A stretch of DNA of 64,000 nucleotides from JAPKYZ01 sp033763835 (lineage in GTDB: Bacteria > Acidobacteriota > Terriglobia > Bryobacterales > Bryobacteraceae). Below are positions 26,098-34,734 of the stretch, in pieces; the first letter of the stretch is position 1, and each line of letters begins with the position of its first letter. The stretch is taken from positions 1 through 64,000 of the forward strand of contig JANRJS010000037.1 in NCBI GenBank assembly GCA_033763835.1, given 5' to 3'. The notes beneath the pieces were generated by a model, which was not told where the DNA came from, ran no database searches, and was given only the letters and a program-made list of their open reading frames with translations. The position numbers and the translations under genes are program-made.

Positions 26098-27693
26098 TTA
26101 GTCGCGCAACTCGATGACGCGCGCCTGCTTAATCGCTTTGTTCGCCAGTAGTTCCGTAATGGCGGATTCGGGAACGGCGGAATCGCTTTCGACAACGCTA
26201 ACGGCCATCAATGGTTCACCGGGCTTCGTGGGCGCCTCGGCGCGTCCTAACGAGAAATTTGCGATGTTAACGTTGTTCCGGCCCATCACTCCGCCCACAA
26301 ACCCGATCACGCCGGGTGTGTCTTCGTTTACCAGGAACGTCAAGTGTCCATCGAGGGTCGCTTCGCAGTAAATCCCGTTTACTTGCAACAATCTGGCGTG
26401 ACCGAGGACGAGCGCGCCTTCCACCGAGACGGTCCCCTCGCTGGTTTCGAGTTCCAGGCGAACGGAATCCGAGTAAGTGGCTGGACGCTTTTCATGTAGT
26501 TCGGCAACGCTCAACCCGCGGTCGCCCGCCAACTGCATCGCATTGACAAGATTGGCTTTGTGCGACAGAGACCGGTTGAGCAAGCCGGCCAACGCCGAAT
26601 TCCGTACGAGTTGCGTGTTGATTTCCGCGATCCGGCCCGAGTAGGTGAGCTTCGCCGCTTTCGGATTTCCCGAGGAAATGCCGATCGCGAACGCGCCGAG
26701 CTTCTCCGCGAGCGAGATATACGGCCCGAGCGCGCGGTACTGCTCCGGCGAGAGCGCGGGCATGTTTACGGCGTTGATTGCGATACCGCTGGTGAGATAC
26801 TGCACCACCTGCTCCATAATCCGGATCCCGACGATCTCCTGGGCTTCCTCCGTGGACCCGCCAATGTGCGGCGTGGCGATCAGATTCGGAGCCTTCAGCA
26901 AGGGATGGTCGGCCGGTAGCGGTTCGGGGTTGAAGACGTCGAGCCCCGCTCCGCCGACACGGCCCGAATTCAGACCCTCAAGCAGCGCTTCCTGATCGAT
27001 CAACTCGCCGCGGGCGCAATTGACGATGCGCACGCCGGGCTTCATCTTGGCGATCGACGCCGCGTTGATCATTTTCTCGGTGTCGGGCGTCAGCGCCGTG
27101 TGCAGCGAGAGGTAATCGCTTTCGGCGTAGACCCGGTCGAGCGACACGAGTTCGGTACCGAGATCGGCGGCCGCTTGCGGATTGACGTAGGGATCGTGGG
27201 CGACGACGCGCATGGCGAACGCCTTCGCGCGCAACACCACTTCGCGCCCGATCGAGCCCATGCCCAGAACGCCCAACGTCTTGCCGCGCAGTTCGGTGCC
27301 TAGGAACTTTTTCTTTTCCCACTTGCCGCCCGTGGTAGACGCGGTGGCCTGCGGAATCATCCGGGCGAGCGAAAGCATCAGGGCGAGCGTGTGTTCGGCA
27401 ACCGAAACCGCGTTGCCGCCCGGCGTGTTCATTACCAGAACGCCCGCCGCCGTAGCGGCCGGAAGATCGACGTTATCGACGCCGACCCCGGCGCGTCCGA
27501 TCACGCGCAGCTTCGGCGCTTTATCGAGCACGGCCTTATTCACCTTCACCGCGCTGCGCACCAGCAAGGCGTCGCAATCGGCGAGATGTTCCGCGTAACC
27601 CTTCGGATCGGAGACGACGATGTTCCAGCCCTTCTGCGCGTGCAGCACTTCCAGGGCCGCCGGCGAAACCGGCTCTGCGACGAGAACTTTCAT
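26098..27693 (-). CDS. serA: D-3-phosphoglycerate dehydrogenase
   Basis: First step of serine biosynthesis, oxidising 3-phosphoglycerate to 3-phosphohydroxypyruvate with NAD+. At 531 residues it is the long SerA type: substrate domain, NAD domain with GVLGMGSIGREV (about 143-154), the catalytic His in TPHIGGSTEEAQ (about 279), an allosteric substrate-binding domain (about 310-450) and a C-terminal ACT domain (GVIGFVGGVMGRNNVNIANF) for serine feedback. TTAGGAG precedes ATG 27693. It follows a class V aminotransferase gene by nine bases, forming a serine operon. Confidence 0.97.
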   Translation of the reverse strand: MKVLVAEPVSPAALEVLHAQKGWNIVVSDPKGYAEHLADCDALLVRSAVKVNKAVLDKAPKLRVIGRAGVGVDNVDLPAATAAGVLVMNTPGGNAVSVAEHTLALMLSLARMIPQATASTTGGKWEKKKFLGTELRGKTLGVLGMGSIGREVVLRAKAFAMRVVAHDPYVNPQAAADLGTELVSLDRVYAESDYLSLHTALTPDTEKMINAASIAKMKPGVRIVNCARGELIDQEALLEGLNSGRVGGAGLDVFNPEPLPADHPLLKAPNLIATPHIGGSTEEAQEIVGIRIMEQVVQYLTSGIAINAVNMPALSPEQYRALGPYISLAEKLGAFAIGISSGNPKAAKLTYSGRIAEINTQLVRNSALAGLLNRSLSHKANLVNAMQLAGDRGLSVAELHEKRPATYSDSVRLELETSEGTVSVEGALVLGHARLLQVNGIYCEATLDGHLTFLVNEDTPGVIGFVGGVMGRNNVNIANFSLGRAEAPTKPGEPLMAVSVVESDSAVPESAITELLANKAIKQARVIELRD

Positions 27694-27702
27694 GGGAGGC
27701 TC

Positions 27703-28872
27703 CTAAGCGAGGACGGCTTCCTTGGCCATGGCCACTTCCGCGTACACTTCTTGTGCGGCGGCCACTCCCTTACCGAAGGTTACGGGATAGCCGTTGGCGG
27801 CGAGAATTAACTCCAGTTGCGCCACAATGGTGAACACGTCCGAAATGTCGAAATAGCCGAGGTGGGCGATGCGGAAAATCTTGCCCTGCATCGAACCTTG
27901 TCCATTGGCGATGATGGAGCCGAAGCGGTTGCGGAAGTCCTTGACGATGGTGGCCGAATCCCAGCCCTCGGGCGCGTAAATCGCGGTCACGGAATTGCCG
28001 GGCGCGGAGGCGAAAAGCTTCAATCCCAGCGCTTTCGCCGCTTCCCGCGTCGCCTTGGCGAGCAGTTGCGCGTTGGCGATCAGCTTATCCATGCCGAGTT
28101 CCTTAATGTACGTCAGCGATTCCGCCATCGCCAGCAGCAGCGCGATCGAAGGCGTCCAAGCGGATTCGCCGTTCACCGCATTCTTCAGTTCTTTCTTCAA
28201 ATCGAAGTAGAAGCGCGGCAACTTCGCGGACTCGCCCGCTTTCCACGCCTTTTGGCTGATGGTGACGAACGCGATGCCCGGGGGAATCATAAACGCCTTC
28301 TGCGATCCGCCGACGACCAGATCGAGACCCCAGCCGTCGATGTCGAGTGGCATGGTTCCGATCCCAGTGATCGCGTCCACGATCATCAGCGCCTCGGTCT
28401 TCTTCACGGCTGCGGCCATCGCCTGGATGTTGTGCATCGCGCCGGTGGAAGTCTCGGAAGCCTGCACCATCACGGCCTTGATATCGGGATTTTGTTCGAG
28501 GGTGCGCTCTACGTCGATGGGCGAAACAACGTCGCCGTATTCGGCTTTCAGCACCGTAGCCTTCAATCCCCAAGCTTTCGAAATCTCAACAAAGCGTTCG
28601 CCGAATTTTCCGGCGGAGCAGATCAACACGTGGTCGCCCGGCGACAGGAAATTCGAGGCCGCCGCTTCCAAACCGCCCGAACCCGAAGCCACGAGGACGA
28701 TCACATCGCTCTGCGTGTTCAGGACTTCTTTCAGGTCCGCCAGCACTTGTTTGTAGAGCTTGCGGAAGTCCGCCGTGCGGTGGTGGATGTCGGAGCCCAT
28801 CATCGCGTGAAGGGCCTTGGGCAGAAGGGGAGTGGGACCGGGCGTCAGCAGACGCTGCTTTTTGATGTACAT
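27703..28872 (-). CDS. Class V aminotransferase (alanine-glyoxylate/serine-pyruvate type; likely phosphoserine aminotransferase role)
   Basis: PLP-dependent fold-type I enzyme, 389 residues. The Schiff-base lysine is Lys192 in GGSQKAFMIPPG, with VDAITGIG supplying the cofactor aspartate at 166. The N-terminus LLTPGPTPLLPKAL is typical of the alanine-glyoxylate group. Co-transcription with serA suggests that it transaminates phosphohydroxypyruvate in place of classical SerC, as in several lineages. That role is an inference from context; glyoxylate or serine-pyruvate activity is the alternative. Confidence 0.9.
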   Translation of the reverse strand: MYIKKQRLLTPGPTPLLPKALHAMMGSDIHHRTADFRKLYKQVLADLKEVLNTQSDVIVLVASGSGGLEAAASNFLSPGDHVLICSAGKFGERFVEISKAWGLKATVLKAEYGDVVSPIDVERTLEQNPDIKAVMVQASETSTGAMHNIQAMAAAVKKTEALMIVDAITGIGTMPLDIDGWGLDLVVGGSQKAFMIPPGIAFVTISQKAWKAGESAKLPRFYFDLKKELKNAVNGESAWTPSIALLLAMAESLTYIKELGMDKLIANAQLLAKATREAAKALGLKLFASAPGNSVTAIYAPEGWDSATIVKDFRNRFGSIIANGQGSMQGKIFRIAHLGYFDISDVFTIVAQLELILAANGYPVTFGKGVAAAQEVYAEVAMAKEAVLA

Positions 28873-28883
28873 GACGTTCAGGA

Positions 28884-28900
28884 AGAGACGAGGAGTCTCT
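28884..28900. promoter_or_regulatory. Inverted repeat in divergent promoter region
   Basis: AGAGAC, five bases and GTCTCT form a perfect six-base inverted repeat in the 45-base gap between the divergent aminotransferase-serA operon and yqeY. TAGAAT at 28903-28908 is a plausible plus-strand -10 element just beside it. It could be an operator; no known regulator site is recognised. Confidence 0.3.
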
Positions 28901-28917
28901 ACTAGAATAGCAGCGTC

Positions 28918-29364
28918 ATGTCCCTAGCTTCGCGTATTCAAGCCGATCTCGTCGCCGCCATGAAGGCCAAGGACGAGGTGAAACTTTCGTCCATCCGCGC
29001 CGTCAAGACCGCCCTTTTGAAGTACAAGGCGGACCAGATGAAGGACGCCGACGAAGCCGCCGAGCAGCAGATCGTCAACTCGCTGGTGAAACAACGGAAA
29101 GATTCGATCGACCAGTTCGGCAAGGCAGGCCGGCAGGATCTGGTGGACAAAGAGACGGCGGAACTCGCCGTGCTCGAATCGTACCTGCCCCAACCGGCGA
29201 CGGAGGAGGAAATCGAGAGCGCCATCGCCTCCGCAATCGCCGAAAATCCCGGTGCAACCGCGAAGCAGATGGGGGTGGTGATGAAGGCGGCGCAAGCGAA
29301 ATTGGTGGGTAAGCGCGTGGACGGGAAGGCGCTGAGCGAGAAGGTCCGGGGGAAACTGGGATGA
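28918..29364 (+). CDS. yqeY: GatB/YqeY domain protein
   Basis: A 148-residue protein with the YqeY fold, related to the tail of the GatB amidotransferase subunit and thought to bind tRNA. Family sequence includes QADLVAAMKAKDEVKLSSIR, ESYLPQPATEEEI and GVVMKAAQAKLVGKRVDGKAL. The exact role is undefined; it usually sits beside rpsU/dnaG or tRNA-modifying genes, which are absent here. The stop overlaps the ATPase start by four bases (ATGA). Confidence 0.93.
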   Translation: MSLASRIQADLVAAMKAKDEVKLSSIRAVKTALLKYKADQMKDADEAAEQQIVNSLVKQRKDSIDQFGKAGRQDLVDKETAELAVLESYLPQPATEEEIESAIASAIAENPGATAKQMGVVMKAAQAKLVGKRVDGKALSEKVRGKLG

Positions 29365-30527
29365 CGGACCGCTCCGATGCGCCGACGCCCCGGTTCGAAA
29401 AAATTGCGTTGAGCGTCGAGCGTTTCCAATCGATTCGCGAGTTGAAGGATTTCGAGCTCAAACCAATCACGGTTCTGATCGGCGCGAATGGAGCCGGAAA
29501 GTCCAACTTCTTGCGCGTCCTGCGTCTGCTGCAAGCGATTGGCGACCGGCGCCTCCAGAAGTTTGTCGCCTCGATGGGACGGGCCAACAGCTTGCTTTAC
29601 GGCGGCCTTCGATCTTCGCGGAGCATGTCAGTTGCGCTCAAGATCTTTGATCGGGACAGCAACCTTCTGGGGTACAGAACAGGGTTTGAATCAGACGTCC
29701 AGCAGCTCTTTGCCTTCTCCGACGAAACCACTGAGTACATGCCGGTCGAGCTAGCCGCATTAGGGTCGGACCAAGACACGATTTTGGGATCTGGGCATGC
29801 GGAAACCAAAATGGACACCGTTGAAGGCGGAGTGGGAGGCGCCGTCCACCGCGCTTTATACGGATGGATTCTTCGGGTGCTCGGCTCAATCGGCTTCTAT
29901 CACTTCGTCGATACCTCTGAGTTCTCGTCCCCAATGCGAGGGCCCTCGTACGTTGAGAACTACCGAACTCTGACTTCAGATGGAGCGAACTTGGGAGCGT
30001 TCCTGGCAGGTTTGCGCGTTAAGCATCCCGACTATTTCCGCCGAGTCGAATCCACCGTGCAGTTAATTGCGCCGCAGTTCGATCGATTTGAGCTGCAAGA
30101 GTCCCGGGAAAGGCCCGACGTGTTCTTGACCTGGAAAAACAAGTCTGGAGATTTTTTCGGCCCTCACCAGCTATCGGATGGTTCGCTACGCGCGATCGCT
30201 CTCTGTGCACTCCTGGGCCAACCGCCAGATTCCCTCCCCGGCATTATCTGCCTGGACGAGCCTGAGCTCGGGCTGCATCCATATGCCCTGGATGTTATTG
30301 CTGGACTTGTCAAGAGCGCGTCAACCTTTTCTCGTGTCGTGGTGGCCACACAATCCGCCGCGTTGGTCAGCAAGTTCGAGCCGGAGGATGTGGTAACCGT
30401 CGAGGCACGCGACGGACAAAGTGTGTTTACGCGGCAGAACTCGGAATCGCTTAAGCCTTGGCTGGAAGATTATACGCTGGGCGAACTCTGGGAAATGAAC
30501 CTGATCGGTGGAACCTCGCTTCGATGA
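29361..30527 (+). CDS. OLD/RecF-like AAA family ATPase (partner of DUF4276 protein)
   Basis: SMC/ABC-type ATPase of the AAA_21 group, 388 residues. Walker A GANGAGKS is at 41-48, the ABC-like signature LSDGS at 271-275, Walker B IICLDEPE at 295-302, followed by LHPYALD (D/H-loop region) and ATQSAALVSKF. The middle (about 90-250) is the variable helical insert. It is coupled by ATGA overlaps to yqeY upstream and the DUF4276 gene downstream. Codon choice is visibly less GC-biased than in neighbours, which suggests acquisition. Paired ATPase and TOPRIM-type genes are typical of anti-phage systems such as Gabija, OLD and PARIS; this one is not one of those by domain content. Confidence 0.88.
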   Translation: MTDRSDAPTPRFEKIALSVERFQSIRELKDFELKPITVLIGANGAGKSNFLRVLRLLQAIGDRRLQKFVASMGRANSLLYGGLRSSRSMSVALKIFDRDSNLLGYRTGFESDVQQLFAFSDETTEYMPVELAALGSDQDTILGSGHAETKMDTVEGGVGGAVHRALYGWILRVLGSIGFYHFVDTSEFSSPMRGPSYVENYRTLTSDGANLGAFLAGLRVKHPDYFRRVESTVQLIAPQFDRFELQESRERPDVFLTWKNKSGDFFGPHQLSDGSLRAIALCALLGQPPDSLPGIICLDEPELGLHPYALDVIAGLVKSASTFSRVVVATQSAALVSKFEPEDVVTVEARDGQSVFTRQNSESLKPWLEDYTLGELWEMNLIGGTSLR

Positions 30528-31138
30528 TCGGGTGTTATGTAGTTTGCGAGGGCCAAACCGAAGCGAGGTTCGTAAAGGAGGTTTTGACGGATAACTTCAT
30601 TCCCATTTTGCAGGATGGCCATGACTTCCATCGGCTGAAAAAACTCGTACGCGGGTTGTTGCGAACTCCACGAAAGCTGGTGACCACGATGATTGACCTC
30701 CATGCCATAGCTTCCGATTTCCCGCGCCGGGAGGAACTGCTTAACAAAGACCCTTATCTCCGCGTCCGGGGTATGGAATTGGCGATGGCTGAGGCAGTCG
30801 GCGACGACCGGTTCCTTCCTCATCTGCAGCTCCACGATTTCGAGGCACTTGTCCTCAGCGATCCGACCTGCCTAGAGCGGCTTTTTCCTCATCGCCGAGC
30901 GGAAATCGCTAGGCTTGCGAAGTCGATTAGAGACTTTGATTCACCGGAAAAGATCGACAAGGGGCACCCGCCGGCTCATCGGATTAGGGAGCAGGTGGCG
31001 GAATACAACAAGAGCGCCTATGGGTTTCGGTTAGTCCAAGACATTGGCCTCTCTACCATTCGAGATAAATGCCCTCATTTCAATAAATGGCTGGACGAAG
31101 TTAAGATACGCTTAGCGGGCGAGGAGACCGACGGATGA
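30524..31138 (+). CDS. DUF4276 family protein (TOPRIM-like), ATPase partner
   Basis: A 204-residue DUF4276 protein from ATG 30524, chosen because it overlaps the ATPase stop as ATGA and begins directly at the domain. Conserved elements are VVCEGQTEARFV (acidic residues at 9 and 13), VTTMIDLHAIASDFP at about 53-67, LHDFEALVLSD at about 103-113, GHPPAHRI and CPHFNKWL near the end. The EGxTE start and later acidic residues fit a TOPRIM-like nuclease fold, but that is a structural inference. It ends in an ATGA overlap with the enolase-superfamily gene. Lower-GC codon use matches its ATPase partner. Confidence 0.82.
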   Translation: MIGCYVVCEGQTEARFVKEVLTDNFIPILQDGHDFHRLKKLVRGLLRTPRKLVTTMIDLHAIASDFPRREELLNKDPYLRVRGMELAMAEAVGDDRFLPHLQLHDFEALVLSDPTCLERLFPHRRAEIARLAKSIRDFDSPEKIDKGHPPAHRIREQVAEYNKSAYGFRLVQDIGLSTIRDKCPHFNKWLDEVKIRLAGEETDG

Positions 31139-32331
31139 CCCGCCGCGAGCTTTTTTTCGCCCCCCTCTTCCCCTTCGCGCTGCGTGCGCAAGCGAAAGCG
31201 CTCAACCTTAAAATCGCGGGACTGAAGACCTTCATCGTCCATGCCGGGTCGGCCAATTGGGTGTTCGTCAAAGTCGCGACCAACCAGGGTGTCACCGGAC
31301 TAGGCGAGGGCTCGATTACGTCGAAGGAGCAAGCGCTCGCCGCCGCGATCCTCGAACACGAGCGATTCCTCGTCGGCCGCGACCCCACCGATATCGAGCT
31401 TCTCTGGCAAGGCATGTTCCGCGTGCCGCGCTGGCGCGGCGGGCCGATCCTGAACTCGGCCATTAGCGCCGTCGAAATCGCTCTTTGGGACATTTTGGGC
31501 CAAGCGCTCGGCGTACCGATTTACAAATTGATCGGCGGTAAGGCGCGCGACCGCGTGCGCCTTTACAAAGACGTCGGATCGAATCCCGAAGAGTGGGTAA
31601 AGGCCAAGCAAGAGGGTTACACCGCATGCAAGTCGAGCTTCATCGATGTGCGGAACAACCTCGTCGAGCCCGCGAAACTCACCCGCGAAGGCGCGAAGAA
31701 GATGGCCGCCGTACGCGCGGCGGTGGGCGAAGACTTCGACATCGCAAGCGACCCGCACGGCCGCATGACCACGCCGATGGCGGTCGATTTCTGCACCCGC
31801 GTCGAGGAGCTTCGCCCGCTGTTCGTCGAAGAGCCGACCCAACTCGAAGACTTGGGCGAACTCGCGCACTTGCGCTCGAAGACGAAAACCTCGCTCGCCA
31901 CTGGCGAACGCCACTTCACGAAGTACGCGTTCACGGAGATGTGCTCACGGCATCTGGTCGACTTCGTGCAGCCCGATGTGTGTCACGCGGGCGGCATCCT
32001 CGAATTGAAAAAGATCGGCGCGATCGCCGAGGCGTACCGCATCGAGATGGCGCCTCACAATCCGCAGTCGCTCGTCTCGACGCTGGCTTCGATCCATGTC
32101 GATGCGACGACGCCGAACTCGACGATCCAGGAGTACGCGCCGAAGACCGATCCGTTCTTCGCCGACCTGTTTCGCGGCGCGAAGCTCGATATTCGCGAAG
32201 GCTTCGCCGAATTGCCCACCGCCTCCGGCTTAGGTTGCGAGTTCGACGAAGCCGTGGCGGCGAAGCGTCCGTTCAAACCCGTCAACCGGCCCGAATACAA
32301 GTTCAAAGACGGCGGCGTCGCCGACCAATAA
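31135..32331 (+). CDS. Mandelate racemase/muconate lactonizing family sugar-acid dehydratase (DgoD-like), Tat-exported
   Basis: Enolase-superfamily enzyme of 398 residues, most like galactonate/gluconate-type acid-sugar dehydratases. A signal with twin arginine (MTRRELFFAPLFPFALRAQA) opens the protein. Mg2+ ligands appear as Asp206 (ASDPHGR), Glu232 (FVEEPTQ) and Glu258 (TGERHF), with His308 in MAPHNPQS as a likely catalytic base. Export of an enolase-family dehydratase is unusual outside this phylum. Coupled by a 4-base overlap to DUF4276 upstream; a STAND ATPase gene begins at the next base after its stop. Confidence 0.88.
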   Translation: MTRRELFFAPLFPFALRAQAKALNLKIAGLKTFIVHAGSANWVFVKVATNQGVTGLGEGSITSKEQALAAAILEHERFLVGRDPTDIELLWQGMFRVPRWRGGPILNSAISAVEIALWDILGQALGVPIYKLIGGKARDRVRLYKDVGSNPEEWVKAKQEGYTACKSSFIDVRNNLVEPAKLTREGAKKMAAVRAAVGEDFDIASDPHGRMTTPMAVDFCTRVEELRPLFVEEPTQLEDLGELAHLRSKTKTSLATGERHFTKYAFTEMCSRHLVDFVQPDVCHAGGILELKKIGAIAEAYRIEMAPHNPQSLVSTLASIHVDATTPNSTIQEYAPKTDPFFADLFRGAKLDIREGFAELPTASGLGCEFDEAVAAKRPFKPVNRPEYKFKDGGVADQ

Positions 32332-34734
32332 ATGCAGACCGCCGCCCTACGCTCGCGGTCCGGCTTCGCCATGCGCGAGTTCGTGGGGCGCGGCGAAGAG
32401 TTGGACGCGCTCGAACGCCCGCTTAATGAAGGTGCGTCGCGTATCCCCGTAACCGCGATCGTGGGTGTAGGCGGATGCGGCAAGAGTTGGCTGCTGCGCC
32501 ACTACGCGCGGCGGGTGCGGGAACGACATGGGTTGCCCGTGGCCAGCCTCGACTTCGACCGCGATGCCGGCGGTGCGCTCTACTTCGACAATCTCGGGGC
32601 GGCGCTCTTGAAGCTGCGTTCGTCGATGAACGTGGACGCTCCGCGCTTCGATCTCGCGCTGGCGTTCTGGATGCATAAGCGCGGCTACCGCGACATGCCC
32701 GATTGGGCGGGCGGTGGGGTCGTCGCCGAGACCTTCAAGTTCGTCGTGGGCACCGTGAAGGACTACGCGGCGAAGCTGCCGCTCAAGGACTTGATCTTCG
32801 CGGGCGTCGAGAAAGCCGCCGAGCGCGCGGCGGAGAAGTTCGGCGAATCGCGCGTCGCCCAATATGTGCGTGCGCAGCTCGGCATGGAGGATTGGGACGA
32901 GCTCCGCCAGCAAGAAGACACCGAAGTCTACACGAGTCTCTTGACGCGTCTGTGCGCCGACTGGAACGAGAATCTGCCACACGCCGGTTCGGTCGCTCCG
33001 CGCGCCCGCGGCGTCGTCTTGTTCGACACCTACGAGCAACTACTGGCGGGCAACGATAACGCGGCGGAACTATTGCGCCGCGACCGCTGGATTCGCGCGT
33101 TAGCGGCGAACGTCGGCGGACTGCAAGCGATTCTCGCCGGGCAAAGCGCGCCCGAGTGGCCTGCGGGAGAGTCATTGGTCCACGTTTATCTTGGCGGACT
33201 GATTACGCGCGACGCGGAAGCCTATCTCGAACATCGGCACGTGCCGCCCGATTTGCGGGAGCGGCTGCTCGACGCGAGCCTCGAAGGCGGCGAGCCTTCG
33301 ACGCACCACAGCCTGACGCTCGCGTTTTGTGCGGACGCCGTCGAACAGGCGATCGAAAGCGGAACGTCGATCGGCATCGCAAAGTTCGCTCTCGGCGCGG
33401 AACGGTGGTCGGAGCTGTGGCAATGGTTTCTCGCGGCGCTGCCCAACGACGAAGAACGCAGCTGGGTGGAGCGGCTCTGTTTCACGCCGCGATTCACGAT
33501 GGAAGCGGCTTTGGCGGCTTCCGAAGGCTCTCGAGCGGCGGCGGCCGTAAAGCGCCTCGCGCGCTACAGTTTCGTGCAGCCTTTGGGCGGCGATTGGTTT
33601 CGAGTGCGTCCCGAAGTGCGGGCGGCGGTCGAGAACTTACGTGGCGGCGATCCGCGAGAGCACGACTTCTGGGCGCGCTACTGGCATGCCGCTTCGACGC
33701 AACCCTACGACACCGAGGGAGGCTTGGCTTGGTATCACGGAGCTTCTCGCGATCCTAACGGGGCCATCCTCGCATTCACTACGACCGCCTCGCGAATCCG
33801 CATAGGCGTCGAAGGAGACATGCAGGCCTACGACCGGCTACTGCGCTGGCTCGACCTTTACGACCTGGAACGCCGCCCGCCCGAGCGCGAGTTCGAAGCG
33901 CAAATGCTGATGGCGCTCGGCAACTTTTATCAAGCTTCGGCAAGCGGCTCGTTTGTCGAAAACATCGAACGAGGCGTGCGCTGCCTGGAACTGGCGGTGG
34001 AATACTATCGCGAGCGCGATCCCCTGACCCGCGCCAGGGCGCAGGCGCTGCTGGGCAACGCGTTGAGCCTATTGCTGCCCTGGCAGCCTAACCGGATGGA
34101 GGAAGCGGAGCGGCATTCCCAGGAAGCGGTCGCCGTGCTGAACAAGCGGGATTATCCGGCGCTCTATGGAGCGGCTTGCTGGGGCCTTTCTCAACTGGCC
34201 GAAGCCCGCGGCGATCGGGCTCGGACGAAGGAAATGTTGCGCGAGGTCGTGGGCGCGTACTCGCCCGCGGGGCAGCCCTTTCAATGGGCGGCGGGCGCGC
34301 AAATGCTGGCCGATGCCTTACTCGAAGAGGGAGATTTCGCCGGAGCCGAACCGCTGATCGGCCAAGTGCTGGAAGTCGCGCAGGCGCAGAGTTTGGGCGA
34401 GATGTGGGCTTGGGCGCATCAGTCTCTTGGGACGGCTTGGGCCGCGCGCGGAGAAGACGAACGCGCGATCGAACACTTCCTGGAAGCGGAGCGGATTCGC
34501 ACTCCCGATCAGTTTCCGCGCGAATGGGCCGGCCTACAGGCGTCGATCGCCGTTTCGCTGGTCAATCTCGGCGGCGCGGAACGCGTGGCCGAGGCCCGTG
34601 AGCGTCTCACCAAGGCATCGAGCGTCGACGGTTCTCCGGATCTTCGCGAGATCGCCGCCGCCGCGCGTCTAATGCTCGACGAGCTAGAGGCTCGGCCTGC
34701 GATATCATCCAACGCTAATGGCCCAGCCGGTTAA
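32332..34734 (+). CDS. STAND-like NTPase with C-terminal TPR array
   Basis: Large 800-residue protein. The P-loop VGVGGCGKS is at about 44-52 after an FVGRGEELDALE stretch typical of STAND/AAA_16 ATPases. A Walker-B-like VVLFDTYEQLL lies near residue 227-237. From about 540 to 780 there are helical TPR-like repeats (AQALLGNALSLL, GAACWGLSQLAEARGDRA, HQSLGTAWAARGEDERAIEHF). No recognisable effector (nuclease, TIR, protease) domain is fused. ATG 32371 is an alternative start. STAND-TPR proteins include regulators and anti-phage sensors; which applies is unknown. It overlaps the OPT transporter start by 17 bases. Confidence 0.75.
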   Translation: MQTAALRSRSGFAMREFVGRGEELDALERPLNEGASRIPVTAIVGVGGCGKSWLLRHYARRVRERHGLPVASLDFDRDAGGALYFDNLGAALLKLRSSMNVDAPRFDLALAFWMHKRGYRDMPDWAGGGVVAETFKFVVGTVKDYAAKLPLKDLIFAGVEKAAERAAEKFGESRVAQYVRAQLGMEDWDELRQQEDTEVYTSLLTRLCADWNENLPHAGSVAPRARGVVLFDTYEQLLAGNDNAAELLRRDRWIRALAANVGGLQAILAGQSAPEWPAGESLVHVYLGGLITRDAEAYLEHRHVPPDLRERLLDASLEGGEPSTHHSLTLAFCADAVEQAIESGTSIGIAKFALGAERWSELWQWFLAALPNDEERSWVERLCFTPRFTMEAALAASEGSRAAAAVKRLARYSFVQPLGGDWFRVRPEVRAAVENLRGGDPREHDFWARYWHAASTQPYDTEGGLAWYHGASRDPNGAILAFTTTASRIRIGVEGDMQAYDRLLRWLDLYDLERRPPEREFEAQMLMALGNFYQASASGSFVENIERGVRCLELAVEYYRERDPLTRARAQALLGNALSLLLPWQPNRMEEAERHSQEAVAVLNKRDYPALYGAACWGLSQLAEARGDRARTKEMLREVVGAYSPAGQPFQWAAGAQMLADALLEEGDFAGAEPLIGQVLEVAQAQSLGEMWAWAHQSLGTAWAARGEDERAIEHFLEAERIRTPDQFPREWAGLQASIAVSLVNLGGAERVAEARERLTKASSVDGSPDLREIAAAARLMLDELEARPAISSNANGPAG

